Below are positions 1 to 8,723 of a stretch of DNA of 64,000 nt, piece by piece. Position numbers and translations under genes: made by a program. The notes beneath the pieces were generated by a model. The model was not told the origin of the DNA, made no database searches, and saw only the letters and a program-made list of their open reading frames with translations. The stretch comes from Sphingomonas hankookensis (GTDB lineage: Bacteria > Pseudomonadota > Alphaproteobacteria > Sphingomonadales > Sphingomonadaceae), in contig NZ_CP117025.1 in the NCBI RefSeq assembly GCF_028551275.1, positions 1,483,501-1,547,500 on the forward strand, given 5' to 3'. The stretch's first letter is position 1. Every line of letters begins with the position of its first letter.

Positions 1-1137
1 GTCGGGAATGCCCGGGCCGTCATCCTCGACCCGGATCACCGTCGCGCCATCCTTTAACGCGAGGGTCAGCGTGACGCTGCCGCCATAATGGATCGCATTC
101 TCGACCAGGTTGACGACGGCGCGGCGGAAATTCGACCGGCGTACCGCGCGTTCGAAATGGTCGGGGCCGACATAGGTCGCGTCATGGCCATGGTCGGCGG
201 CATCGTCGACGATGCTGGCGCACAGCACCGCAATGTCGACCAACACGGCGCGTTCGGGTTCGCTCTCCCCGCCCAGAAAGGCGAGCAGCGAGGTGACCAT
301 CGCCTCCATCTCTGCCAGGTCGTTCTGCACCGTGTCGCGCAGGTCGCGGTCGGGAATGGCATCGGTGCGCAGGCGCAGGCGGGCGAGCGGGGTGCGCAGG
401 TCGTGGCCGACGGCGGCGAGCGCGCGGGTGCGCTCGTCGATCAGCCGGTGGATGCGCGCCTGCAACCCGTTGAATGCGACGACGAGGCGGCGGACCTCGC
501 TCGGCCCCGCTTCCTCGATGGTCGGCAGGGTCGATCCGCCACCCGGGCCGAACCGGTCGACCGCATCGGCCAGCTGGCGCATCGGGCGCAGCGTCCGGCG
601 GATCAGCAACCCGCCGACCACCATCAGCGCGATGGCCGGGATGAGCGCCAGCAGGATGCGGCCCAGGGCGAGGTCGAACGCGCGCAACGGTTCGAGGGTG
701 CGGAAATAGAGCCAGCTGCCATCCTCCAGCTGGAGTGCGCCGCTGACCACCGATCGCCGCCCCTGGCCGATCAGGGTCAGGTGGAGGCCGGTGGGCGCGA
801 GGCTCGGTTCCCAGGCGAGTACCTGCTGCTCCATCTCGCGCAGCTCGGTGCCGCTGGCCGGCAGTTCGGGCGCGGTCGCGCGCCATTGCACGGCATAGCG
901 TTCGGTGGTCAGCTCGGTCGCCATGCCGGCGCGCTGGTCGACCGGGCGTTCCTCGACGATGCGGGTGGCGATGACGAGGTGCTCCGCCAGGCGGCGCGCC
1001 TCGTCATCGCGCACCGAAAACTGGCTGGCGCGTTCGTACAGCAGGACCGACACGCCGAATTCGAGGACGATGGTCAGCAGCAAGATCGCGACGATCCGGC
1101 CGATCAGCCCGACCGGCAAAGCCGTGAAACGCTTCAA
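1..1137 (-). CDS. Sensor histidine kinase, HAMP-containing (C-terminus cut by window edge)
   Basis: Membrane histidine kinase that should phosphorylate the response regulator encoded just upstream. 379 codons are visible. They show an N-terminal membrane helix (about residues 7-34), a periplasmic sensor stretch, a second helix (about 156-179), a HAMP linker, the HisKA H-box AAVGHDLRTPLARL with phospho-acceptor His245, and the ATPase N-box NLVENAIHYGG (Asn about 346) and G1 box DDGPGIPD at the very edge. The last part of the ATP-binding domain lies outside the window. The start is inferred to be TTG at 1135-1137, whose bases overlap the TGA of the regulator gene (TTGA). This overlap implies translational coupling. 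The signal sensed cannot be told; the architecture is EnvZ/OmpR-like. Confidence 0.88.
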   Translation of the reverse strand, partial: MKRFTALPVGLIGRIVAILLLTIVLEFGVSVLLYERASQFSVRDDEARRLAEHLVIATRIVEERPVDQRAGMATELTTERYAVQWRATAPELPASGTELREMEQQVLAWEPSLAPTGLHLTLIGQGRRSVVSGALQLEDGSWLYFRTLEPLRAFDLALGRILLALIPAIALMVVGGLLIRRTLRPMRQLADAVDRFGPGGGSTLPTIEEAGPSEVRRLVVAFNGLQARIHRLIDERTRALAAVGHDLRTPLARLRLRTDAIPDRDLRDTVQNDLAEMEAMVTSLLAFLGGESEPERAVLVDIAVLCASIVDDAADHGHDATYVGPDHFERAVRRSNFRRAVVNLVENAIHYGGSVTLTLALKDGATVIRVEDDGPGIPD

Positions 1138-1844
1138 CGGCGTTCCACCGGCACGTTCAGCATATAGCCGACGCCGCGCACGGTGACGATCGGCGGGGTG
1201 CCGCCCGCGGTCGACAGCTTGCGACGCAGGCGGCTGATGAGCACGTCGATGCTGCGGTCCGAACTGTCGCCCAGCCGGGTGCGGGACAGCTCGATCAGCC
1301 GTTCGCGGGCGATGACGCGCTGGGCATGGTCGAGCAGCACGACCAGCAGGTCGAATTCGGCACCGGTCAGGTCGACCTGCGCGCCGGTCGGCGAAGTCAG
1401 TTCGCGGCGCGGCACGTTCGCGGTCCAGCCTTCGAAGCTGTAGATGCCTTCCTCGCGCTGCGCCGCCTGGGCGTTCAGCTCGCCCCGGCGCAGCACGGCG
1501 CGGACGCGGGCGATCAGCTCGCGCGTGCCGAACGGCTTGGGCAGGTAATCGTCGGCGCCGAGTTCGAGGCCGATGACGCGATCGACCTCGCTGCCCTTGG
1601 CCGATACGAAGATGATCGGCACGCTGCTGTTCTGGCGGATCTGGCGACACAGGTCGATGCCGCTGGTGCCGGGCAGCATGATGTCGAGCAGGATCAGGTC
1701 GACCGGCCCCTGTTCCAGCGCCAGCCACATTTCGGGCGCAGCCGAACAAGTGCGGACATGATAGCCATTTTCCTGCAACGCGCGGGCGGTCAGTGTGCGC
1801 AGGGCGGGATCGTCCTCGACGACGATGATCGAAGGGGCGGTCAT
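1134..1844 (-). CDS. OmpR/PhoB-family response regulator
   Basis: DNA-binding partner of the overlapping histidine kinase. Residues 5-117 form a receiver domain with the acidic pair E10/D11/D12, phospho-acceptor Asp54 in LILLDIML and the conserved Lys in LPKPFG. Residues about 145-235 form the winged-helix effector domain ending in RGVGYML. The 236-residue length is normal for the family. I chose ATG 1844 because the protein then begins directly with MTAPSIIVVEDD. An in-frame upstream start at 1898 would add 18 residues encoded partly by the intergenic repeat and is unlikely. Target genes are unknown; the M14 peptidase upstream lies on the same strand beyond a repeat pair. Confidence 0.9.
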   Translation of the reverse strand: MTAPSIIVVEDDPALRTLTARALQENGYHVRTCSAAPEMWLALEQGPVDLILLDIMLPGTSGIDLCRQIRQNSSVPIIFVSAKGSEVDRVIGLELGADDYLPKPFGTRELIARVRAVLRRGELNAQAAQREEGIYSFEGWTANVPRRELTSPTGAQVDLTGAEFDLLVVLLDHAQRVIARERLIELSRTRLGDSSDRSIDVLISRLRRKLSTAGGTPPIVTVRGVGYMLNVPVERR

Positions 1845-1892
1845 GGGGTCAGGCTCTCCATCGCGTTCTTGTCGTGGCCTATCGGCTCGGAT

Positions 1893-1992
1893 CGTCATTC
1901 CCGCGGAGGCGGGAATCCATAGACGCAGCGGTTATGGTTCGATCCACGACCTTGGCGTGTATGGATCCCCGCCTGCGCGGGGATGACGAGGT
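1893..1992. repeat. Paired inverted intergenic repeat, family 1 (CATTCCCGCGNAGGCGGGAATCCA type)
   Basis: Two copies of a short element that itself contains the hairpin TCCCGC..GCGGGA face each other at about 1893-1930 and 1957-1992, separated by about 25 bp. The whole unit is therefore a large imperfect inverted repeat between the M14 peptidase and response-regulator genes. Related pairs occur at 49804-49890 and 59437-59533. It could act as a transcript-end or RNA-stability structure; that is inference. Confidence 0.85.
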
Positions 1993-2048
1993 TTGACTGG
2001 CGGAATTCGTTCACTTCCTCCGCTATGTCCATCGGAGCGGGCAATCCG

Positions 2049-3836
2049 TCAATTCACCTCGCGCCCGATCGGATACAGCAGAAACCGTTCGTCATAATAG
2101 GGCGTGCGGGCATAGAACCATTGCAGCCGCGCGGTCGGATCGGCGGCGAAGGCCGGGTCGGCGGCGATCTTCGCATCGAATTCCGCCTTCAGCTTCGGGT
2201 CGTTCGCCAGCATTCGGTCGGCGAGCGGCGCGATGGCATAGCCCTCGATATATTCGGTCCGTTGCAGCATGCCGGGTGCGAGGTTCCATGCGAGCACGCC
2301 ATCCTCGCTTTCGGGTTCGAGCAGGAAGGCGGCGAGGAGGCCCAGCGGCTGGTCGGCGGGCACGCGGACCGACCCGGCAGGCATGGTCTCGCGGCGGCGT
2401 TCATGGACGATCGTCGCCTCCAGCGGGATATGGCCTTCATTGGCGCGGCCGAGCTTCGGGTCGGTCGCGCGCGCCATGTCGAGGTCGAGCGTGCGCGGTG
2501 CCGCGATCGGTTCGATGGCGATGCCGTGCAGCTTCAGCAGGTCGATGACATGCGGCAGGGTGGCGGGCACCCACCACGCGCGGGGCAGCGTAACCGTTTT
2601 GTCGGGGTTGCTGCCATAGACCGGCATCTTGAAGGTGACGGGTTTGGGCAGCCAGCGCAGTTCGTCGCGGCCCGAGGCGGGCGAGCGATAGGTGTCGTGC
2701 GCCAGGCCGAGGAAATCGACGCTGTAGATCGGCTCGGGCGTCTGCTTCCACGACGTCGTGACGGTTGCCGGTCGGGCGGCGCGGTCGGCATCGATCGCGG
2801 CGCGCAGTTCGCCGGCGCGCTCGCCCGCCAGCCGCAGCGATTCCTCGACGAAGACATAGGTGCCGAGCACCCGCTGGCGATAGGGCTTGAGCGAGTGCGT
2901 CTCGACCAGCACCGTCGGGATATGCGCGACATCGCCGTAACCGGTCGAGAAACGCGGCGTGTCGACGTCCTGCGTCATGCCCTTTTCCGGCTCGCGATTG
3001 TCGAGCGTGCTGACATAATAGCCCGGAATATGGCCTTTGCGCTTGAGCGCCGCGTCCATCGCCGGGCGCAGCCGCGTGTCGAGGAACCGCCCGATCGCCG
3101 CCGACCGCGCATAATAGCCCCGCCAGCCGGAAAAGGCGTAGGTCACGTCATAGCGGTGGTCGATGCCGTCGGTGACATGCAGGTCGAGATACAGGATCGG
3201 ATCGACCCGGCGGATCAGGCCGATCATCGCCTGCGTCTCCGGCGCATCGGCCTTCAGATAGTCGCGGTTGAGGTTCAGGTTCTGCGCGGTGGTGCGCCAG
3301 CCCATGTCCTTGGGCCCGCGCTGGTTCGGGCGGTTGAACGGTGAGGAGCGTTCATGGCCGTCGACATTGTAGATGGGGACGAACACCAGATCGACCTTGT
3401 CGAGCAGCCGGTCCTTGCCGCGCAGCGCGATGTCGCGCAGCAGCATCAGGCCGGCATCCTTGCCCTCGATCTCGCCGGAATGGATGCCCGCCTGTACCAG
3501 CACGACCGGTTTCGGTGTCGCGGGGCCGCCGACCACCGGCTTGTGCGCGCGGACGGCATAGAGGTCGCGCCCCTGCGGGCTTTTGCCGAAGGTTTCGATC
3601 GAGAGCAGCGGAGAAGCGGCGACGAGCTTGTCGATCCACGCGCGGGTTGCGGCATAGTCCGGCGTGGTGACGAACCCGCTTGCCTCCGCCGGGGTGATCC
3701 ACGGATCGGCGGGCTTCGCGACCAGCTTTTCGCTCGCACCGTGCCACGGGCGGACCGGAGGCAGGGGCGCTTCGAGCGGCGTCTGGGCGGTGGCGGTCGA
3801 GGCGAGGAGCGCGGCGGCGAGGATCAGGATACGCAT
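2049..3836 (-). CDS. Secreted M14-family zinc carboxypeptidase
   Basis: Predicted periplasmic or extracellular metallocarboxypeptidase, 595 residues. A signal peptide (MRILILAAALLASTATAQ) is followed by the peptidase domain, roughly residues 55-400. Zinc ligands are visible as His119 and Glu122 in AGIHSGEIEG and His220 in LDLHVTDG, and the likely catalytic Glu is in VETHSLKPY. A C-terminal extension of about 190 residues carries no motif I recognise. ATG 3836 is chosen because it starts exactly at the signal peptide; the longer upstream reading (to 3995) covers the intergenic region and has no protein character. The gene is divergent from the MFS pump and followed on the same strand by the response regulator. 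Substrate unknown; peptide scavenging is a reasonable guess. Confidence 0.88.
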   Translation of the reverse strand: MRILILAAALLASTATAQTPLEAPLPPVRPWHGASEKLVAKPADPWITPAEASGFVTTPDYAATRAWIDKLVAASPLLSIETFGKSPQGRDLYAVRAHKPVVGGPATPKPVVLVQAGIHSGEIEGKDAGLMLLRDIALRGKDRLLDKVDLVFVPIYNVDGHERSSPFNRPNQRGPKDMGWRTTAQNLNLNRDYLKADAPETQAMIGLIRRVDPILYLDLHVTDGIDHRYDVTYAFSGWRGYYARSAAIGRFLDTRLRPAMDAALKRKGHIPGYYVSTLDNREPEKGMTQDVDTPRFSTGYGDVAHIPTVLVETHSLKPYRQRVLGTYVFVEESLRLAGERAGELRAAIDADRAARPATVTTSWKQTPEPIYSVDFLGLAHDTYRSPASGRDELRWLPKPVTFKMPVYGSNPDKTVTLPRAWWVPATLPHVIDLLKLHGIAIEPIAAPRTLDLDMARATDPKLGRANEGHIPLEATIVHERRRETMPAGSVRVPADQPLGLLAAFLLEPESEDGVLAWNLAPGMLQRTEYIEGYAIAPLADRMLANDPKLKAEFDAKIAADPAFAADPTARLQWFYARTPYYDERFLLYPIGREVN

Positions 3837-3910
3837 GCACGCGATGGTAGCGGATGTTACCGGTGATGCCAGTGGCTCGCTTGGCCGGCCGACTTTATCC
3901 ATTGCCGATC

Positions 3911-3927
3911 CGGAACGATCGGTTCCG
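3911..3927. promoter_or_regulatory. Candidate operator (CGGAAC-N5-GTTCCG) in divergent promoter region
   Basis: A perfect inverted repeat with 6-bp arms and a 5-bp centre lies between the divergent M14 peptidase (start 3836) and MFS pump (start 3967), 40 bp upstream of the pump start codon. Its size and place suit a dimeric repressor, but no regulator gene lies directly beside it. Confidence 0.35.
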
Positions 3928-3966
3928 TGACAAGTTGTTGCTCGATCAATATTCCCATATGGAGCC

Positions 3967-5631
3967 ATGGCGATCGCCCCGGCGTATGAATTCAAGCCGC
4001 ACGAGCGGCCGTTCCTGCCCGGATCTCCCGCGACGCCCGATCATCCGTTCGGGCGGCGCGTCGGCTATTTCGCGACCGGCATCCTGCTGGGGGTGACCGG
4101 GGGGTTCAGCAACGGGCTGCTGATCGCGAACCTGCCGCAGATCCAGGGATCGCTCGGCCTGACGCCGGTCGAGGGCGGCTGGCTAACCGCCGTGTCGTCG
4201 ATGACCAGCGTGTGCATGTCGATGCTGCTGATCAAGTTCCGCCAGCAATTCGGGATGCAGCGCTTTACGCGGGTGTTCCTGGCCGCGTTCCTGATCCTCA
4301 ATATCCTCCAGCTGGTCGTGCACAGCTATGGCGTGCAGCTGGTGGTGCGTGGCGCATCGGGGATCGTCGCCAGTGCGCTGACGACCCTGTGCTTCCTCTA
4401 CATCATGCAGGCGCTGCCCGCCGCCGCGCGGCTTTCGGGGATGATCATGGGGTTCGGCGCGTCGCAGGTGGCGCTGCCGCTGGCGCGCACGCTGTCGCCG
4501 CTGCTGCTGGCCGATGGGCGGATCGAGGCGCTGTTCTGGTTCGAACTGGGGCTGACGCTGATGTGCCTCGGCGCGGTCGCGCTGCTGCGGCTGCCGCCGT
4601 CGGAGCGGACGCCGGCGTTCGAGAAGATCGATTTCCTGACCTTCGCGCTGCTGGCACCGGGTGTCGCGTTGCTGTGCGCGGTGCTGGTGCAGGGACGGAT
4701 CCAATGGTGGTCGACGCCGTGGCTGGGCTATGCGCTGGCCGCCGCCATCCCGCTGATCGGGGGGGCGCTGCTGATCGAGCATAACCGCGCCAACCCGCTG
4801 CTCAACACCCGCTGGATGCTGGGGCGCAACATCATCCGGTTCGCGATCGTGGCGGCAAGCTTGCGCATCCTCCTGTCCGAACAGACGTTCGGCACGGTCG
4901 GGCTGCTGACCGTGGTCGGCATGGGCAACGACCAGCTGGTGACATTGAGCCTCGTCATGACGCTGGCGTCGATCGGCGGGGTCGTGGTCAGCCTCAAGAT
5001 GCTGAACATGCAGGATTTGTACAAGCCGGTGGTGATCGCCGTCGCGCTGATCGGCCTTGGCGCGTGGCTGGATTCGGATTCGACCAACCTGACCCGCCCG
5101 TCGAGCCTGTATGTCAGCCAGGGGATCATCGCCTTTGCCGCGCTCTATTTCCTGGGGCCAATGATCATGATCGGCGTGTTTCGCGCGCTGGCGCGGGGGC
5201 CCAGCCATATCATCAGCTTCTCGGCGATCTTCAGCATTTCGCAGACGATGGGCGGCCTCGCCGGCACCGCGCTGCTAGGCTCCTTCCAGATCGTGCGCGA
5301 GAAATATCATGCCTTCGAACTGACCCAGACGCTGACGGCGACCGACCCGCAGGTGGTGCAGCGTATCCAGCAGCTGGGCGGTGCCTATGCCCGCGTGCTC
5401 GGCGACTCGGCGCTGCGCCAGGCGTCGGGTGCCGGGCTGCTCGGGCAGCAGGTGACGCGCGAGGCGAACATCCTTGCCTATAACGACGTGTTCCTTGGCG
5501 TCGCGATGCTGTCGGCGGCGATGGTCGTGTGGCTGGGGGCGCTGTGGCTGCGCTTCCGCGTGAAGGGCGTGAACCCGCTCGCCGGCGATCTCGCCGCCGT
5601 ACAGCAGATGCGACAGAAACAGATGTCATGA
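3967..5631 (+). CDS. MFS drug efflux transporter, DHA2/EmrB type
   Basis: Inner-membrane proton-driven exporter, 554 residues. The sequence is a succession of hydrophobic helices starting near residue 35 (GYFATGILLGVTGG), with the typical early motif IQGSLGLTPVEGGWLTAVSSM. A long polar loop before the last helix (about residues 455-515) is characteristic of the 14-helix DHA2 group. The start ATG follows GGAG by 2 bp, and the protein begins with a cytoplasmic polar tail. It is the first gene of an operon: its TGA overlaps the ATG of the HlyD/EmrA-like adaptor (ATGA), which in turn overlaps the outer-membrane factor. Together they would form an inner membrane-periplasm-outer membrane pump. The substrate cannot be deduced; amphiphilic toxic compounds are usual for the family. 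Confidence 0.9.
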   Translation: MAIAPAYEFKPHERPFLPGSPATPDHPFGRRVGYFATGILLGVTGGFSNGLLIANLPQIQGSLGLTPVEGGWLTAVSSMTSVCMSMLLIKFRQQFGMQRFTRVFLAAFLILNILQLVVHSYGVQLVVRGASGIVASALTTLCFLYIMQALPAAARLSGMIMGFGASQVALPLARTLSPLLLADGRIEALFWFELGLTLMCLGAVALLRLPPSERTPAFEKIDFLTFALLAPGVALLCAVLVQGRIQWWSTPWLGYALAAAIPLIGGALLIEHNRANPLLNTRWMLGRNIIRFAIVAASLRILLSEQTFGTVGLLTVVGMGNDQLVTLSLVMTLASIGGVVVSLKMLNMQDLYKPVVIAVALIGLGAWLDSDSTNLTRPSSLYVSQGIIAFAALYFLGPMIMIGVFRALARGPSHIISFSAIFSISQTMGGLAGTALLGSFQIVREKYHAFELTQTLTATDPQVVQRIQQLGGAYARVLGDSALRQASGAGLLGQQVTREANILAYNDVFLGVAMLSAAMVVWLGALWLRFRVKGVNPLAGDLAAVQQMRQKQMS

Positions 5632-6776
5632 CCGATACCCAACTTTCCACAGAAGAAGCAGAACGGCTGGCCGATCCGGTCGAGGTGCCGCAGGAACCGA
5701 CCAAGGCGCGCGGCTGGGCACCGCCGCGCGGCAGTCTCAAATCCACGCTCGGCTTCGTCGCGCTGCTGCTCGGCGGGGTGGCGCTGGCCCTCTATGCCTG
5801 GGGGCTGTGGCCGTTCGGCAGTGCGATCCAGGCGACCGACAATGCCTATGTCCGTGGGCAGACGACGATCATCGCGCCGCAGGTCAACGGCTATGTGACG
5901 GAGGTGCTGGTTCGCGATTTTCAGGACGTGAAGGGCGGGCAGGTGCTCGCCCGGATCGACGACCGCATCTATCGCCAGCGGGTCGACCAGGCGCGGGCGC
6001 AGCTGGCGGCGCAACAGGCCAACCTCGCCAATTCGCAGCAGAGCGAGCGGTCGAGCGAGGCGAGCCTGGGTGGACAGGACGCGGCGGTGCAGAATGCGCG
6101 GGCGCAGCTGGCACGCGCGCAGGCCGACATGGCGCGGGTCAACGATCTGGTGCGCGAAGGATCGGTGTCGCTGCGCGAACGCGATCAGACGCTCGCCGCC
6201 CTGCGCGCCGCCGAGGCGGGGGTCGCGCAGGCGCAGGCGCAGCGCAGCGTCGCACAGGAACAGGTGCGGACCGTCACGGTCGGGCGCGGCGGGCTGTCGG
6301 CGGCGGTCGAGAATGCGAAGGCGGCGGTGCGACTGGCCGAGATCGATCTGGCCAATACCGTCATCCGCGCGCCGCAGGACGGGCGGCTGGGTGAGGTCGG
6401 CGTCCGGCTGGGCCAATATGTGACGGCGGGCACCCAGATGATGTTCCTGGTCCCGCCGACCGTGTGGGTGACCGCCAATTTCAAGGAAGCGCAGACCGCG
6501 CGCATCGCACCGGGACAGCCGGCGACGATCCGCGTCGACGCGCTGGACCGCGCCGAGCTGCACGGTCGGGTCGAGCGGATCGCCCCGGCTGCGGCCAATG
6601 AGTTCGCGGTGATCCGCGCCGACAACGCCACCGGCAATTTCGTGAAGGTGGCGCAGCGTATTCCGGTGCGCATCGCGATCGACCGCAACGATCCGCTGTT
6701 CCAGCGGCTGCGGCCCGGCATGTCGGTCGAGGCGCGGGTCGATACGCGCGGCGGCACGTCGCCGGCGGCGCGATGA
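5628..6776 (+). CDS. HlyD/EmrA-family membrane fusion protein
   Basis: Periplasmic adaptor of the MFS pump encoded upstream, 382 residues. It has a cytoplasmic N-terminus, one membrane helix (about residues 45-65, FVALLLGGVALALYAWG), a barrel-sandwich hybrid half beginning TDNAYVRGQTTIIAPQVNGYV, a long Gln/Ala/Arg-rich coiled-coil hairpin (about 115-235), the second half VIRAPQDGRLGEVGVRLGQYV, and a beta-barrel region. The TDNAYV and APQDG motifs are typical of EmrA-type adaptors. The start overlaps the pump stop codon (ATGA), so the two are translationally coupled. Confidence 0.92.
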   Translation: MTDTQLSTEEAERLADPVEVPQEPTKARGWAPPRGSLKSTLGFVALLLGGVALALYAWGLWPFGSAIQATDNAYVRGQTTIIAPQVNGYVTEVLVRDFQDVKGGQVLARIDDRIYRQRVDQARAQLAAQQANLANSQQSERSSEASLGGQDAAVQNARAQLARAQADMARVNDLVREGSVSLRERDQTLAALRAAEAGVAQAQAQRSVAQEQVRTVTVGRGGLSAAVENAKAAVRLAEIDLANTVIRAPQDGRLGEVGVRLGQYVTAGTQMMFLVPPTVWVTANFKEAQTARIAPGQPATIRVDALDRAELHGRVERIAPAAANEFAVIRADNATGNFVKVAQRIPVRIAIDRNDPLFQRLRPGMSVEARVDTRGGTSPAAR

Positions 6777-8131
6777 AACGGGCTGCGCTCCTAGGGTTGG
6801 CGCTGCTGGGCGCCTGTACCCCGGCCAAGCGGCCGCGACCCGAGGCGGCCAGCGTCACGCCGCCGGCCGCGTGGCGCACGACGCTGCCCGGTACGGCGAC
6901 CGTAGCGGCGAACTGGTGGGAGGCGTTCGGCGATCCCGAACTGACGCGGCTGGTAACGGCGGCGCTCGCCAACAATCCCGACATCGCCGTTGCGGTGGCG
7001 CGGGTGGCGGAAGCGCGGGCGGCCGAGCGGGTGGCGCGCGCGGCGCGCTTTCCGACGCTCGACGCCGGCGTCGGGCTGATCGAACAGCGCGCGCTCAATG
7101 CGTTCGGCTCGGCGACGACGGGCACCTCGCTGCAACCTGTGTTCCAGTCGGCCTATGAGGTCGACCTGTTCGGCCGGGTCAAGCGCACCATCGATGCCGC
7201 GCGACTGACCGGCGATGCCGCTGCCGCTGCCGCCGATACCGCGCGGCTGTCCGTCGCCGCCGCCACCGCCAGCGGGTATGTCACGTTGCGCGGGCTGGAT
7301 GCGCGGATCGCAACGGTGCGGGCGACGATCGCGTCGCGTGGCGAGGCGCTGCGCATCGCCCGGTCGCGGGCGGAAGCGGGCTATACCTCGCAGCTCGAAC
7401 TGCGGCAGGCGGAGGCGGAATATGCCGCCGTGACCCAGACCCTGCCGCAGCTGGAGCTTCTCGCGCGGCGGCAGGAAAATGCGCTGTCGCTGCTGACCGG
7501 CACCCCGCCGCGCACCATCGCGCGCGGACGGCCGCTGGAGGCGCTGGTGCCGCCTCCGATCCCCGCCGGTCTGCCGTCCGACCTGCTGCGCCGCCGGCCG
7601 GATATCGCGCAGGCAGAGGCGTCGCTGGCGGCAAGCGACGCATCGTTGGCGGCGGCGCGCGCGCAGTTCCTGCCGCAGCTGCGCCTGACCGGATCGACCG
7701 GCGAGGTGTTGTCGAGCGCCTTGCCCAATCCGGTCGGCATCTGGTCGATCGGGGCGAGCGTGCTGGCGCCGCTGTTCCGGGGCGGGCAGCTGCGCGGCAA
7801 TTACGATGCGGCGACCGCGCGGCGCGATCAGGCGGCCTTCGCCTATCAGCGCAGCGTGCTGACCGCGTTTCGCGAGGTCGAGGATGCGCTGGCGGCGGTC
7901 GACCGGCTGGCTGCACAGCGACGCGCGCTGGAAACGCAGCGGACCGCGACGGCGGAGGCGCTGCGCCATGCCACCAATCGCTATCGCGCCGGGTACAGCC
8001 CGTATCTGGAGCAGCTGGATGCCCAGCGCGCCTTGTTCAGCGCCGAATTGACGCTGGAGCAGACGCGCGCCGACCAGTTGAACGCGCTGGTGGCGCTGTA
8101 TCAGGCGATGGGCGGGGGCTGGGGCGGATGA
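6773..8131 (+). CDS. Outer-membrane efflux lipoprotein, NodT/OprM type
   Basis: TolC-like outer-membrane channel, 452 residues, for the MFS/HlyD system with which it overlaps by ATGA. A lipobox (LLGAC, Cys15) marks it as a lipoprotein. The mature part shows the two outer-membrane-factor repeats, each with long helices rich in Ala, Arg and Gln, the family landmark WWEAFGDPELTRLV near residue 45, and the LRRRPDIAQAEA motif midway. The presence of a dedicated channel gene means this pump need not borrow TolC. It resembles in layout the second outer-membrane factor at 13.9 kb but they are clearly separate genes. Confidence 0.93.
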   Translation: MKRAALLGLALLGACTPAKRPRPEAASVTPPAAWRTTLPGTATVAANWWEAFGDPELTRLVTAALANNPDIAVAVARVAEARAAERVARAARFPTLDAGVGLIEQRALNAFGSATTGTSLQPVFQSAYEVDLFGRVKRTIDAARLTGDAAAAAADTARLSVAAATASGYVTLRGLDARIATVRATIASRGEALRIARSRAEAGYTSQLELRQAEAEYAAVTQTLPQLELLARRQENALSLLTGTPPRTIARGRPLEALVPPPIPAGLPSDLLRRRPDIAQAEASLAASDASLAAARAQFLPQLRLTGSTGEVLSSALPNPVGIWSIGASVLAPLFRGGQLRGNYDAATARRDQAAFAYQRSVLTAFREVEDALAAVDRLAAQRRALETQRTATAEALRHATNRYRAGYSPYLEQLDAQRALFSAELTLEQTRADQLNALVALYQAMGGGWGG

Positions 8132-8643
8132 TCCGGGTCGCGACCCCGGCGGACATCCCCGCGCTGCACGCGCTGGTCGAATCGGCGTTTCGTGGCGACA
8201 GCGCGCGGGGCGGCTGGACGCACGAGGCCGACCTATTGGACGGCCAGCGTACCGATCCGGCTGCGCTGGCCGATGCGATCGCCGATCCCGACCGCACCAT
8301 CTTGATCGCGCTGGACGGCGATGCACTGATCGGCTGCGTCGAGGCGAAGCGTGCCGGAATGGGACGCTCGGCGCTCGGCATGTTGTCGGTCCGGCCCGAC
8401 CGGCAGGCGACGGGACTCGGGCGGCGGCTGGTCGCGGCGGCGGAGGCCTATGCCCGCACGGAACACGGCGCGACGCGGATGGAGATGACGGTCATCGCCT
8501 CGCGGGGCGAACTGATCGCCTGGTATGAGCGGCTGGGCTATGCGCGGACCGGAGAAACCCGGCCTTTTCCGATGGATGACCCGCGGTTCGGGCTGCCGCG
8601 TATGGCCTTGTCGTTCGTCGTGCTCGACCGGAACATCGGGTGA
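8128..8643 (+). CDS. GNAT-family N-acetyltransferase
   Basis: Small cytoplasmic acetyl-CoA-dependent acyltransferase, 171 residues. It has the GNAT layout: an N-terminal strand MIRVATPADIPALHALVE, the acetyl-CoA pyrophosphate-binding segment VRPDRQATGLGRRLVAAAEAYA (Q/RxxGxG/A form) around residues 88-110, and the late strand with WYERLGYARTGETRPF. It overlaps the outer-membrane factor gene by ATGA and is therefore the fourth gene of the efflux operon. The acceptor substrate is unknown. Being co-translated with a drug pump suggests it may modify a pumped compound, but that is inference. Confidence 0.88.
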   Translation: MIRVATPADIPALHALVESAFRGDSARGGWTHEADLLDGQRTDPAALADAIADPDRTILIALDGDALIGCVEAKRAGMGRSALGMLSVRPDRQATGLGRRLVAAAEAYARTEHGATRMEMTVIASRGELIAWYERLGYARTGETRPFPMDDPRFGLPRMALSFVVLDRNIG

Positions 8644-8662
8644 CCTGCCCGGATGCGACAAG

Positions 8663-8686
8663 CCCCGCCCGGTGGTCCGGACGGGG
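8663..8686. terminator. Hairpin between convergent genes (possible bidirectional terminator)
   Basis: CCCCGCCCGG and CCGGACGGGG form a 10-bp stem with one mismatch around a TGGT loop, in the 80-bp gap between the convergent acetyltransferase and TetR genes. There is no T-tract on either side, so intrinsic termination is uncertain. Confidence 0.4.
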
Positions 8687-8723
8687 CCTGCGACGGCTGC
8701 GCAAGGGAGTGCGCTCCGTAACT

